Assembly: GCA_036001465.1 (NCBI GenBank)
Contig: DASYUH010000099.1
Location: forward strand, 1-64,000
DNA: 64,000 bases
Reading direction: 5' to 3'
Source: Candidatus Polarisedimenticolia bacterium
GTDB taxonomy: Bacteria; Acidobacteriota; Polarisedimenticolia; Gp22-AA2
Shown: positions 33,746-42,374 of the stretch, one piece after another
Layout: every line of letters starts with the position of its first letter
Numbering within the stretch: position 1 is the first letter of the stretch
Made by a program: the position numbers and the translations under genes
The notes under the pieces: generated by a model
Told to the model about the DNA's origin: nothing
Databases searched by the model: none
The model's input: only the letters and a program-made list of their open reading frames with translations

Positions 33746-34816
33746 ATGCACAAGACACTCTCGCTGAAGCATGCACTGCTCGCCGCGGTCATCCTGTCCC
33801 TGCCGATTGCCGCCCAGGCGGGCTCGCGGCCCGATGCCTGGATCACGATGAAGGCGAAGACCGCCCTGTACCTCGCGAAGGACGTCACAGGCACGGCCAT
33901 CAACGTGGACACGATCAACGGACGCGTGACGCTTCACGGCACGGTGCGCGACGGGAAGGAGAAGGCGCGCGCGGTCGAGGTCGTGAACGCGATCGAGGGC
34001 GTGAGCGATGTGAAGGATCTTCTGCACGTCGCGTCGCATACCCAGAACGCGACGATGATGAAGCGCTCCGACGACCTCATCAAGTCGGACGTCCAGAAAC
34101 GCCTGAAAGCCGCCCGCTCGCTCGACGACAGCAGCATTTCGGTCAAGTCGGTCGACGACGGCGTCGTCCTCCTGACCGGCAGGGCGGCGTCCTACGACGA
34201 CCACCAGCGTGCCCTGTACTACGCAGCCGGCCAGCCCGGCGTGCTCCGCGTTGCCTCCGAGATCGACGTCCCCGACACGCTCCCTGACGTGGACTTCCGG
34301 GCGGAGGAAGAGATGATGCCCGAGACCGGGAAGCGCAACATCGGCGGCGTCACGAGCGACCTCTGGATCACGTCCGCCACCAAGATGAGACTCGCCGCGG
34401 ATTCCCGCACGCCAGCGACCGAAATCAACGTCGACAGCCATGACGGGATCGTGACGCTGTTCGGCATGGTCCCCTCTCAGGAGTCGAAGTCCGCGGCTGC
34501 CGAGATCGCCCGCGGCGTATCCGGGGTGAAGCGCGTGGAGAACCGGCTCGAAGTGGTGGCTTCCACGAACCATGATCTGGTCCAGGCGCGCGATGAGGAA
34601 ATCCAGCAGGGTGTGGAGAAATCCCTGAACGACCGTGGCGCGCAGGAGAACGCCGACATCGACGTCGAGGTGACGAACGGCGTCGTGCGACTGACCGGCA
34701 CGGTCTCCACCTGGCAGAGCAACCTCTCGGCCGTCTACCTTGCACGCTCCGTGACCGGGGTCCGATCGGTCCTCAGCGAGCTGAAGGTGGAGACCCGGAA
34801 CGCCTCCAGGTCATAG
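33746..34816 (+). CDS. Exported protein with four BON domains
   Basis: A 356-residue periplasmic protein with a signal peptide (about 1-25). Four BON modules are visible at about 30-95, 108-175, 205-275 and 282-350, each with a motif such as INVDTINGRVTLHGTVRD, ISVKSVDDGVVLLTGRA, INVDSHDGIVTLFGMV and VEVTNGVVRLTGTV. BON proteins such as OsmY bind phospholipid or pores and are often induced by osmotic or envelope stress. The ATG follows AAGAGG. It sits between PBP1A and the permease, with 66 bases before it and 10 after. No regulatory motif could be assigned in the gap. Confidence 0.88.
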   Translation: MHKTLSLKHALLAAVILSLPIAAQAGSRPDAWITMKAKTALYLAKDVTGTAINVDTINGRVTLHGTVRDGKEKARAVEVVNAIEGVSDVKDLLHVASHTQNATMMKRSDDLIKSDVQKRLKAARSLDDSSISVKSVDDGVVLLTGRAASYDDHQRALYYAAGQPGVLRVASEIDVPDTLPDVDFRAEEEMMPETGKRNIGGVTSDLWITSATKMRLAADSRTPATEINVDSHDGIVTLFGMVPSQESKSAAAEIARGVSGVKRVENRLEVVASTNHDLVQARDEEIQQGVEKSLNDRGAQENADIDVEVTNGVVRLTGTVSTWQSNLSAVYLARSVTGVRSVLSELKVETRNASRS

Positions 34817-34826
34817 AACCCACACA

Positions 34827-35975
34827 GTGAACCACGACGGCGCTGCTGCTCATTCCGGAATCGACAAACCCGAGACCGTCTCACGGAAACCCGTCGACAT
34901 CCGATCCCTTTCTGAGGCTGTGATCGCCGGCATCGGCGTGGTGCTGTTCCTGCGATTCGCTCAGGAGGTGTTCGTCCCCCTCGCCGTCGGCGTGCTGATC
35001 AGCTATGCGCTCGAGCCGATCGTCGCCTGGCTCAAGAAATGCTCCATCCCTCGGGCCCTCGGAGCCGCCGTCCTGCTTGCCGCTCTGGTCGGCGGCGCCG
35101 GTTTCGCGGCATTCCGGCTGCTCGATGATGCCGTGGCCGTCGTCGAGAAGCTGCCGGCAGCAGCGAAGAAGCTCGGCGAGTCCGTGAAACTGACCCGGGG
35201 CGATGGACAGGGCCTGATGCAGAAGATGCAGGACGTCGCGACCGAGATGGAGAACACGACCACGGAGGCGGTCGGCCCCGACGCGATCCGGAAGGGCGTC
35301 ACGCGCGTGCAGGTGGAGGACAAGCCGATTAATGTGGGTGACTATCTCTGGCAGGGCGGCTCGGGGATCATTTCTGTGGGCAGCGAGATCGTCCTGGTCC
35401 TGTTCCTCGTTTATTTCATCCTGATCACCGGCGATCTCTTCACGCGGAAGATGATGAAGATCGCGGGTCCATCCGTCCTGAGCCGGAAGGTCACGGCACA
35501 GATCCTCGACGAGATCGACACGCAGATCGCGCGGTACATGCTCATCCAGGTGATGACGTCGCTTATCGTCGGCGTCGTTTCGGGCATCGCGTTCTGGATG
35601 ATGGGCCTCGAGCAGGCCCCCATCTGGGGGATCGCCGTGGGGCTGCTCGACACGATCCCTTACTTCGGTCCCGCGATCGCCATGGCAGGCCTCTTCACGA
35701 TCGGCTTCCTCCAGTTCGGCACGATCCTGATGGGCCTCTATCTCGCGGGACTGGCATTTCTCATCATGAGCCTCGAAGGGCTCCTCCTGACACCCTGGCT
35801 CACCATGCGGGCGGTGCGCATGAATGGCGTCGCTCTGTTCCTGGGGCTGATGTTCTGGGGGTGGATGTGGGGAGTGTGGGGCCTGCTGCTCGCCGTGCCG
35901 ATGATGGTCATGATCAAGTCGATCAGCGATCGCATCGAGGACCTGAAGCCTGTCGGCGAGCTGCTCGGCACTTGA
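34827..35975 (+). CDS. AI-2E/PerM family membrane permease
   Basis: A 382-residue inner-membrane protein of the AI-2E transporter (PerM, UPF0118) family, with about seven to eight helices. The N-terminal pair FAQEVFVPLAVGVLISYALEP and the C-terminal IPYFGPAIAMAG, TIGFLQFGTILMGLYL and FWGWMWGVWGLLLAVPM segments are typical. A soluble middle part (about 100-170) interrupts the membrane helices. Members export autoinducer-2 or small solutes, or take part in sodium/proton exchange, so the name should not be read as AI-2 transport. The start is GTG, 10 bases after the BON gene, so the two are co-transcribed. Confidence 0.88.
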   Translation: MNHDGAAAHSGIDKPETVSRKPVDIRSLSEAVIAGIGVVLFLRFAQEVFVPLAVGVLISYALEPIVAWLKKCSIPRALGAAVLLAALVGGAGFAAFRLLDDAVAVVEKLPAAAKKLGESVKLTRGDGQGLMQKMQDVATEMENTTTEAVGPDAIRKGVTRVQVEDKPINVGDYLWQGGSGIISVGSEIVLVLFLVYFILITGDLFTRKMMKIAGPSVLSRKVTAQILDEIDTQIARYMLIQVMTSLIVGVVSGIAFWMMGLEQAPIWGIAVGLLDTIPYFGPAIAMAGLFTIGFLQFGTILMGLYLAGLAFLIMSLEGLLLTPWLTMRAVRMNGVALFLGLMFWGWMWGVWGLLLAVPMMVMIKSISDRIEDLKPVGELLGT

Positions 35976-36019
35976 ACAGGGCTCAATTTGCAACACCGTA
36001 AGGAAACAAGGAGAACACG

Positions 36020-36769
36020 ATGAACAAGCGGCTTCCGGCTCTGGTCCTCTTCGCCTGCATGCTGGTCATGCTCGGGACCGCCCCGTCGACGGCGTTTGAG
36101 AAGATCGATCCGGGAATCTACCGGGTCGATTGGAAGACGATCGACGACCTCCTGACCATCCGCAGCCAGGCCGACCTGAACATCCTCGTCCTCGAGGACA
36201 ACAACACGAAAAACATCTCCGATGCGCACATGAAACTGCTGCGGCAGTGGGTGGAATCCGGAGGCTTTCTCTGGGTGGCAGGAGACGGCCTCAAGAGCTC
36301 TCTGGCGCAGACCGTCGCACCGTTCCGATCCGAGGCCTTCGACTTCGTCAGGTCCTCCAGCGGCAATCGCGGCGGCGAGCTCATCGTCAAGGGACTCTCG
36401 CCCCGCATGACGATCGCGGACCACGCACTCACCGCAGGAGTGAGCCAGCTTTACCTCTTCGCCCGAAGCAGGTTTGACGGCACCGAGCGGGCCGACCCGC
36501 TCGTTCAGATGGGCGACAGCGCCGGGAACAGCGGCTGGGTCCTGGTGGCGGTCCCGGTCGGGCGGGGCTTCATGATTCTGGACGGGACGGCGCGCAAGGG
36601 ACATTGGCTCTTCCGGAGGTTGAAGGGGTTCAACGAGGATCATCCCAACAGCCTCAAGCAGGAATCGGTCTGGAACAGTTACGACTGGGAGAGATTGCGG
36701 CTCAACGCGCTGGACCACGCCCGCCAGGCGCTGGCCACGGGCGAAGGGGGCATGCCGACCGGCTTCTGA
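36020..36769 (+). CDS. Exported protein of unknown function, GATase/ThuA-like fold hint
   Basis: A 249-residue secreted protein with a signal peptide (about 1-25) and the ATG after AAGGAG. No family is certain. The run KLLRQWVESGGFLWVAGDG and the flanking strands look like the Rossmann-like fold of DUF4159/DUF4350 or ThuA-like exported proteins, but no catalytic Cys or triad is evident. Later, GGELIVKGLSPRM and GWVLVAVPVGRGFMILDGTA are further beta strands. It lies in the envelope island between the permease and the glycine-zipper lipoprotein, separated from the latter by the third 39-bp element. Confidence 0.6.
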   Translation: MNKRLPALVLFACMLVMLGTAPSTAFEKIDPGIYRVDWKTIDDLLTIRSQADLNILVLEDNNTKNISDAHMKLLRQWVESGGFLWVAGDGLKSSLAQTVAPFRSEAFDFVRSSSGNRGGELIVKGLSPRMTIADHALTAGVSQLYLFARSRFDGTERADPLVQMGDSAGNSGWVLVAVPVGRGFMILDGTARKGHWLFRRLKGFNEDHPNSLKQESVWNSYDWERLRLNALDHARQALATGEGGMPTGF

Positions 36770-36784
36770 GGACTGCGGCCGCTC

Positions 36785-36823
36785 GTCAGGGATTCTCACC
36801 CGCAGATTCAGGCGGGCTCCGAT
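36785..36823 (+). repeat. 39-bp element, copy C (upstream of glycine-zipper lipoprotein)
   Basis: Same ungapped layout as the other two copies: GTCAGGGATTC, nine bases, GATTCAG, six bases, TCCGAT. It lies 16 bases after the preceding stop and 160 bases before the lipoprotein ATG. The spacing to the next start is close to that of copy B. Confidence 0.65.
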
Positions 36824-36982
36824 ATCCGGCCGCCCTGCCACGTGCGAAGGTGTGACGGGCATCGACCAGGCGGGGCCTGGGTCGCCTCAGGAGCAGGCGC
36901 CACCGCCCGCCTTGCGGTCTTTGTCCAGTCAGCAGGCAGGATCGTCGTAGTGGGAAGCTTCAATGATCAGAGGAGGTATCCA

Positions 36983-37651
36983 ATGAAGGTGATTCATCTG
37001 ATGGCAGGTGTCGTTGCGGTGGTCCTGTTGGCCGGGTGTGCGGGAGTGGACCACGCGCAGGATGCGTCCAACCAGCCCGGCACGACCGGGAATCGTCCTT
37101 CGTCGGGAACGACGCAGACGCACATGGTCGGCATCCCGGCCGGCACCGAGCTGACGTTGGCGCTCGACTCGACGCTGAGCTCCGAGACCAGCCAGGCCGG
37201 AGATACTTTCACTGCGACGGTGGTGGAGCCGATCGTGGTGGAGAACCGCGAAGTGATCCCCGCAGGCAGCACGATCGAAGGGAAGATCACGGATGCGACC
37301 CCGGCCAAGAGAGGAGCCGGCCAGGCGACTCTTGGATTGTCATTCAGCACCCTCAGGCTCGCAAGCGGGTACCGCACCGACATCGTGGGCAGCTTCCAGG
37401 AAATCAGCGCGTCCAAGAAGGGCCGCAACGCGGCGGTCATCGGAGGGTCCGCGGCCGGCGGGGCGTTGCTCGGGCGCATCCTGGGCAAGGACACGCGCAG
37501 CACGGTGATCGGCGCCATCATCGGCGGCGGCATCGGAACGGCCGTGCTGGTCGGCAAGGAGCGGGAGCAGGCGTCCCTTCCGTCCGACACACCGTTCGGG
37601 ATCCGGCTCGAACAGGCGATTCAGGTCCCTCACACGGGTTCCCGCGCGTAG
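36983..37651 (+). CDS. Glycine-zipper lipoprotein
   Basis: A 222-residue lipoprotein. The ATG is 6 bases after AGGAGG. The lipobox is LLAGC (Cys near 19). The central part (about 48-135) is a beta-rich module with PAGTELTLALDSTLSSE and IPAGSTIEGKITDATPAKR, resembling TrbI/TraB-like or DUF-type outer-membrane lipoproteins. Then a glycine-zipper-like segment (IGGSAAGGALLGRILGKDT and GAIIGGGIGTAVLVG) may insert into or associate with the membrane. The role is unknown; similar proteins are common in envelope-stress regulons. The third 39-bp element lies 160 bases upstream, and the next unknown gene starts 28 bases after its stop. Confidence 0.75.
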   Translation: MKVIHLMAGVVAVVLLAGCAGVDHAQDASNQPGTTGNRPSSGTTQTHMVGIPAGTELTLALDSTLSSETSQAGDTFTATVVEPIVVENREVIPAGSTIEGKITDATPAKRGAGQATLGLSFSTLRLASGYRTDIVGSFQEISASKKGRNAAVIGGSAAGGALLGRILGKDTRSTVIGAIIGGGIGTAVLVGKEREQASLPSDTPFGIRLEQAIQVPHTGSRA

Positions 37652-37679
37652 TCACTCATACATCGATCGGAGGAATGCC

Positions 37680-38165
37680 ATGAAACAAGCTGCTGCCGTC
37701 TCTCTGTTGGTGTTCTCCTTCGTTCTGCTCTCGGCCGGGGCTCCTACCTCCCCGCTCGCCGCGAAGAAGCAGAAGCAGGAGCACAACAACAACGACAAGC
37801 TCGTGGAGTGCACGATGAACTTCGACCTGAAGAGCTGGTCCGCCTTCTACAAGTCATCGAAGGGGGATGGGACCATCCACTGCGACAATGGACAGACTGC
37901 GAAGGTGTCGATAAAGGCCAAAGGCGGCGGCATCACCTTCGGCAAATCCGACGTCATCAACGGCACCGGAAACTTCACGGGCGTTCGCAGGATCAACGAG
38001 CTTTTCGGGTCGTACGCCCAGTCCGAGGTCCACGCCGGTGCGGGCAAGTCGGCCGCCGCGCAGGCTCTCACGAAGGGGGAGATCTCCCTGGCGCTCAGCG
38101 GGACGGGCCATGGCGTCGACGTCGGCTTCGCCTTCGGGAAATTCACCATCACGCCGGCGAAGTGA
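37680..38165 (+). CDS. Conserved exported protein of unknown function
   Basis: A 161-residue protein with a signal peptide (about 1-27) and the ATG after GGAGGAATGCC. After a Lys/Asn-rich linker, the rest is beta-rich with Gly-rich turns: VECTMNFDLKSWSAFYK, DGTIHCDNGQTAKVSIKAKGG and FTGVRRINELFGSY. Two Cys (near 44 and 68) may form a disulfide. It resembles small conserved periplasmic proteins seen in Proteobacteria, but I know no assigned function. It closes the plus-strand envelope island and is followed by a strong hairpin. Confidence 0.7.
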   Translation: MKQAAAVSLLVFSFVLLSAGAPTSPLAAKKQKQEHNNNDKLVECTMNFDLKSWSAFYKSSKGDGTIHCDNGQTAKVSIKAKGGGITFGKSDVINGTGNFTGVRRINELFGSYAQSEVHAGAGKSAAAQALTKGEISLALSGTGHGVDVGFAFGKFTITPAK

Positions 38166-38192
38166 GCGGATCGGCCTGACACTGTCGCTTTG

Positions 38193-38235
38193 ACTGAGCG
38201 GGAGGTCGCCCGGGCCGGGCGGTCTCCCGCTCAGT
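38193..38235. terminator. Strong bidirectional stem-loop between convergent transcripts
   Basis: ACTGAGCGGGAG (38193-38204) pairs perfectly with CTCCCGCTCAGT (38224-38235). Inside, GCCCG (38208-38212) pairs with CGGGC (38216-38220). It lies between the plus-strand unknown gene and the minus-strand kinase gene, and is followed on the plus strand by TTCGATTT. It is a good candidate for a two-way terminator. Confidence 0.75.
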
Positions 38236-38307
38236 TCGATTTCCCCAGTTATTCAAGAAGCGTGCTGAGATCCTCCGCGTGCTCCCCCTCCATGGCGAGG
38301 ATCAATC

Positions 38308-41300
38308 TCATCGACTCTTTGGGGGGAGGGGCACCCGCACGTCGATCTGGGTGCCATGTCCCGCCCGGGACTTCACCTGAAAGGTGCCATGAACCAGCCT
38401 CACCCTCTCGTTCATGCTGAGGAGGCCTAACCCCTCTCCCGTCCGGCTCGGGCGGGCATCGAACCCTTTGCCGCGATCATGGATCGAGAGGTGCAGGATA
38501 CCGCCGGCCGTCTTGAGATTGACACCGACGGATTTGGCGCCGGAATGCCTGGCCACATTGCGAAGGCTTTCCTGTGTCACACGGTACAGGCACAGGGCGA
38601 CCTCCTCCTGCAGCGAGGGGGGCTCCTTCTGGGCGCTGAACTTGACATCGATCCCTTCCCTCCCCGAAAACTCGACGCAGAACGATTGCAGGGCCGCCCT
38701 CAGCCCGAGGTGGGTGAGGATCGCAGGATGAAGGTCGTAGGCCAGGCGCCTGACCTCCTCGACAATCTCCCCGAGGTGCTCCTGGTGTGCCTCGAATCCT
38801 GCCCTTGCGGGTGCGCCTGCCGGAGCCAGCTTGGCGAGACCCGCCGATCCGAGCTGAAGAGCCGACAGCCTCTGGCTCAAATCATCGTGCAGCTCCCTGG
38901 CCACGCGCTTCCGCTCGTCTTCCTGGGCCCTGATCAGGCGCCCTGCGAGGATTCTCAGCTCGGCGCGGCTCGAACGGAGATCCTGCTTGCTCTCCCGGAG
39001 CGACGACTCGGCCCGCAGGCGACCCTTCTGCACGGAGTCGTGAGCCGCGACCAGGCGCCGCTCGGTGAGCCTGAACCTTGTGATGTCCTTCATGGTGAGC
39101 AGGACGATCTTTCCATGGTCCTCGTGGAGATCGAACTGCCGGGCGTCGACCGCCATGATCGTGGGCGTCGAGCCGCGGATCTCGAACTCGATTTCGAAGT
39201 CCCTGGTCCGCGCCTGGCCCGCGACGGTGTCCTCCAGCATGCTCTTGAAAGCCGGGGAGCGAAACCCGCTCGGCTCCAGCTCGTAGACGAGCCGATTCTC
39301 TATCGCCGCGCGCGACATATGGAAGGTCTTGAGGAACGAGTCGTTCGCGATCAGCACGCGCCGGTCTCCGCCCAGAACCATCAAGGGCTCCTGCACGGCT
39401 TCCACGATCGTCCTGCTGAAATTCCTGGAGCGCTCCACCTCCTGGAGGCTTCGCTTTATCCTGTCGATTTCGAACAGCACCAGGACGAGCCCATCGATCC
39501 GGTCGTCCTCGGTCCGGTAAGGACGCAGCCGCATCGAATACCAGACATCCGACCGATCCTGAACCTCGATCTCTTTGGCCGCCAGGCTCTTGAGCACTTC
39601 GGCGGCCACACCATCCAGATTGGGGAGCCTGAGGGTGTGCCGGATCTCGGAGATGTGCCGCCCGATATCCGCGGCCGTCAGGCCCAGCACCTTGTCGGCC
39701 GCGACGGTGGATCGCCGCAACAGCAGATCGCCGGTCAGCATCAGGATCGGCACGTTGACGCTCGTGACCAGGTTGGTCAAATCGTTGCTGAGATCCGTCA
39801 GGTCTCGATTTCGAATCGCGAGCTGGTCGTTGACCGTCGTCAGCTCTTCGTTGGTCGACTCCAGCTCTTCATGCGAGGTCTGGAGCTCTTCGTTGGCGCT
39901 CTGGAGCTCCTCCATGCTCGACATGAGCTCTTCGTTCGCCGACTTGAGCTCCTCCTCGGCGGTCTGCCGGCTGTCCATCAGCAAGCGCAGGTGCTCCTGA
40001 CTGTCGGCCAGCTCGTTCCTCAGCCGGATCACGTCGCGTCCGTTCCCCCGTTCTCCCGACCTGACCCTCATGCCCGCCGCCCCGCTCGAGTCCTGAGCGT
40101 CGGCGGCCGGAGGGACGACTGTCCCGAAGAGGACCAGGAGGCGATCGTTCTGCTCCGAACGGGCGGTCATGGGAATGATCTCGAGTGTGGGCCCCATGGG
40201 CTCTTCGTGGCCACGCCTGACCGGCCGCCCCTGCTTCCGGACAGGAGCGCCTGTCCTCCTGGCCAGATCGATCGCCGCGGACAGCTGGGGGGCGAGGTCT
40301 CGCCTGACCAGCCGGAGGAGGTTGAGGTTGGCCGTTCCAGAGGCGAGCCGCACGTACGGGTGGGTGTCTCCCAGGATCTCGAGGATATCCATCTTGTCGT
40401 TGATGACGACGCCCGCGGGAGCGTACCTCTCCATGATGAGTCGATTCGCCTCCTCCCGGACGCTCATCTCGCTCCGGGCCTGATGCTGTTCCCTGCCGGC
40501 CGCCCGGGCCGCAGGGCTCGGGGCAGGTCCCGCCAGCCGGGCGGCGAATCCAGTCCCTTGCATGGCGGGAAACGGCTTCTTGCTGTAGATCCTGTGCTTC
40601 ATGTCCATCGGGGCGAACAGGTCGGAAGTACTCTCGAGCGTTTCGGCCTTCCCTAGAAGCAGGCAGCCGTCCGACCTGAGGGCGTAATGGAAAATCGGCA
40701 GGATCGCGTCCTGCTGGGTCTTCCCCATGTAGATCAGGACATTGCGGCAGCTCACAAGGTCGACCTTGGAGAAGGGCGGATCCTTGGTGATGTCCTGCCT
40801 GGCGAACACGCAGGCCTCCCGGACTCGCTGGCCGATCTTGTACTCTTCACCCATCTTGACGAAGAAGCGCCGCAGGCGTGAAGGCGACACCGAGCTCGCG
40901 ATGCCCGCCGGGTAGATCCCCTTGCGGGCCACGGCGATGGCCCTCTCGCTCAGGTCGGTCGCGAAGATCTGGATCGGGTTGCGGACGCGCAGTCGGCCCG
41001 TGATCTCGAAGAGGAGCATGGCGATCGAGTACACCTCCTCGCCGGTGGAGCAGCCGGGCACCCACACGCGGAACGGCTCCTTGGGCGGTTTTCTCTTCAC
41101 CATCGCGGGGAGGATCGTGGTCCTCAATCTCTCGAAGGTCTTCGTGTCCCGGAAGAATTCGGTGACTTTGATCAGCAGGTCCTCGTACAGGGCATCCACT
41201 TCAGAGGAATCCTGGCGCAGGAGTCTGGCGTAGTCGACGACATTCCGGATCTTGCTGAGGGCCATGCGGCGGAGGAGGCGGCGCTGGACGGTGGCCTCCT

Positions 41301-42198
41301 TGTAGGTGGAGAAATCGGCTCCGGTTCTTTCGCGCAGGAGGGCGAAGATTTCCGCCAGCCCTCCTTCCGATGTTTTCGGGGTCGGCAGACGCTCGGCAGC
41401 GCGGGCGATCGACTCGGGACTCCGGGCGATCCGCGCCAGCATGGCGGCGATCTCGTGCGGCGGAAGGACAAAGTCCGCGACCTTGGCTTTGATCGCGTTG
41501 CGGGGCATGCCGTCGTACTTGGCCGTGCCGGGATCCTGGGCGAGGGTGATGCCCCCTTCCCTTTTGATCGCCGCAAGCCCAACCGTCCCGTCCGAAGCGG
41601 TCCCGGAGAGGATCACTCCGATCGCCCTGTGCTTCCGATCCCGTGCCAGCGACTCCATAAAATGATCGATGGGGAGATTTTCGGCCGGCGCCTGCAGACG
41701 GCGAGAGAGCGACAGGACGCATTTGTCGACGGTCATCCTGGCATTACGCGGGATCACGTAGACATGATCCGGCTCGAGGAGCATCCGGTGCTTCGCCTCC
41801 AGGACTGGCATGGAAGTCACCCGGGCAAGTAGGGAGGTCAGGATGCTCTCGTGCTTTGGATCCAGGTGCGAGACAAACACGAAGGACATCCCGGTATCGG
41901 CCGGGAGGTTCTCCAGTACCGCCGAAAAAGCCTCCAGACCGCCTGCGGAGGCTCCGACCCCGACGACGGCGCAGTTCACATGATGGTCCGCCGGCTTGCG
42001 GGGCGTCCGTGACCTGACCGCGAGGTCGGAAGAGGCCCTTCCTGCGGCTCCGCGGGTCCGTCTCCGGTTCGGCGTTCTAGCCTTTCTAACCAATGATCCG
42101 CCCGCTCCCGAGGGTGAGTCCGCTAGCCTACCACCAAGTGGTGAAAATCCGTTGTCAGGACGCTCCTGACGTCGTGTCGGAAACCCCGTGCCGCGCAT
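38308..42198 (-). CDS. CheB-CheR-PAS-HisKA_3 sensor kinase
   Basis: A 1296-residue fusion. Domains in order: CheB methylesterase (about 75-260; GASAGG Ser, SHLDPKHES His, GTASDGTVGL Asp); CheR methyltransferase (about 285-560; FFRDTKTFE, PGCSTGEEVYS); a Glu/Gln-rich coiled coil (about 715-800; LKSANEELMSSMEELQ); two PAS domains (about 800-1050); HisKA_3 (about 1090-1160; RVARELHDDLSQRL) and an HATPase domain (to 1290). It likely couples receptor-like methylation chemistry to a NarL-type kinase. No matching response regulator or receptor is in the window. The start is uncertain: the ATG at 42198 lacks a ribosome site; TTG at 42093 is an alternative that would place the 42154-42170 palindrome upstream. 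Its regulator partner is unknown. Confidence 0.9.
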   Translation of the reverse strand: MRGTGFPTRRQERPDNGFSPLGGRLADSPSGAGGSLVRKARTPNRRRTRGAAGRASSDLAVRSRTPRKPADHHVNCAVVGVGASAGGLEAFSAVLENLPADTGMSFVFVSHLDPKHESILTSLLARVTSMPVLEAKHRMLLEPDHVYVIPRNARMTVDKCVLSLSRRLQAPAENLPIDHFMESLARDRKHRAIGVILSGTASDGTVGLAAIKREGGITLAQDPGTAKYDGMPRNAIKAKVADFVLPPHEIAAMLARIARSPESIARAAERLPTPKTSEGGLAEIFALLRERTGADFSTYKEATVQRRLLRRMALSKIRNVVDYARLLRQDSSEVDALYEDLLIKVTEFFRDTKTFERLRTTILPAMVKRKPPKEPFRVWVPGCSTGEEVYSIAMLLFEITGRLRVRNPIQIFATDLSERAIAVARKGIYPAGIASSVSPSRLRRFFVKMGEEYKIGQRVREACVFARQDITKDPPFSKVDLVSCRNVLIYMGKTQQDAILPIFHYALRSDGCLLLGKAETLESTSDLFAPMDMKHRIYSKKPFPAMQGTGFAARLAGPAPSPAARAAGREQHQARSEMSVREEANRLIMERYAPAGVVINDKMDILEILGDTHPYVRLASGTANLNLLRLVRRDLAPQLSAAIDLARRTGAPVRKQGRPVRRGHEEPMGPTLEIIPMTARSEQNDRLLVLFGTVVPPAADAQDSSGAAGMRVRSGERGNGRDVIRLRNELADSQEHLRLLMDSRQTAEEELKSANEELMSSMEELQSANEELQTSHEELESTNEELTTVNDQLAIRNRDLTDLSNDLTNLVTSVNVPILMLTGDLLLRRSTVAADKVLGLTAADIGRHISEIRHTLRLPNLDGVAAEVLKSLAAKEIEVQDRSDVWYSMRLRPYRTEDDRIDGLVLVLFEIDRIKRSLQEVERSRNFSRTIVEAVQEPLMVLGGDRRVLIANDSFLKTFHMSRAAIENRLVYELEPSGFRSPAFKSMLEDTVAGQARTRDFEIEFEIRGSTPTIMAVDARQFDLHEDHGKIVLLTMKDITRFRLTERRLVAAHDSVQKGRLRAESSLRESKQDLRSSRAELRILAGRLIRAQEDERKRVARELHDDLSQRLSALQLGSAGLAKLAPAGAPARAGFEAHQEHLGEIVEEVRRLAYDLHPAILTHLGLRAALQSFCVEFSGREGIDVKFSAQKEPPSLQEEVALCLYRVTQESLRNVARHSGAKSVGVNLKTAGGILHLSIHDRGKGFDARPSRTGEGLGLLSMNERVRLVHGTFQVKSRAGHGTQIDVRVPLPPKSR
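42154..42170. promoter_or_regulatory. Palindrome between the sensor kinase and the EPS operon
   Basis: GTCAGGA-N3-TCCTGAC, a perfect 7-bp dyad with three central bases. The TCAGGA/TCCTGA half-sites are identical to those at 28821-28835 upstream of the Crp/Fnr gene. It lies between two divergent genes if the kinase starts at 42093, and about 87 bases before the EPS operon start predicted at 42249. Confidence 0.5.
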
Positions 42199-42213
42199 TC
42201 AGGGGCTGCCGAA

Positions 42214-42242
42214 TTGTTCCGATTTGCCGGCCGGAGTAAAAC
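42214..42242 (+). promoter_or_regulatory. Predicted promoter of the EPS operon
   Basis: TTGTTC (42214-42219) and TAAAAC (42237-42242) are 17 bases apart. Both are partial sigma-70 matches. Transcription would start near 42249, leaving a leader of about 125 bases before the antiterminator gene. The leader is G/C-rich with small hairpins; I saw no classic ops (GGCGGTAGCGTG) element. Confidence 0.4.
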
Positions 42243-42374
42243 CATCACGTCGAGCACCACCGTCCTGTCCGTGAACCAACCACCCTGGTCGTTCCGCCCC
42301 GGGAGTCGAGGCGGGGACGAAGGGGGCGAAGCCCGCCGCGAGTGCGGCGATTTCAGGAGGTGGAGGCCTTTCTC

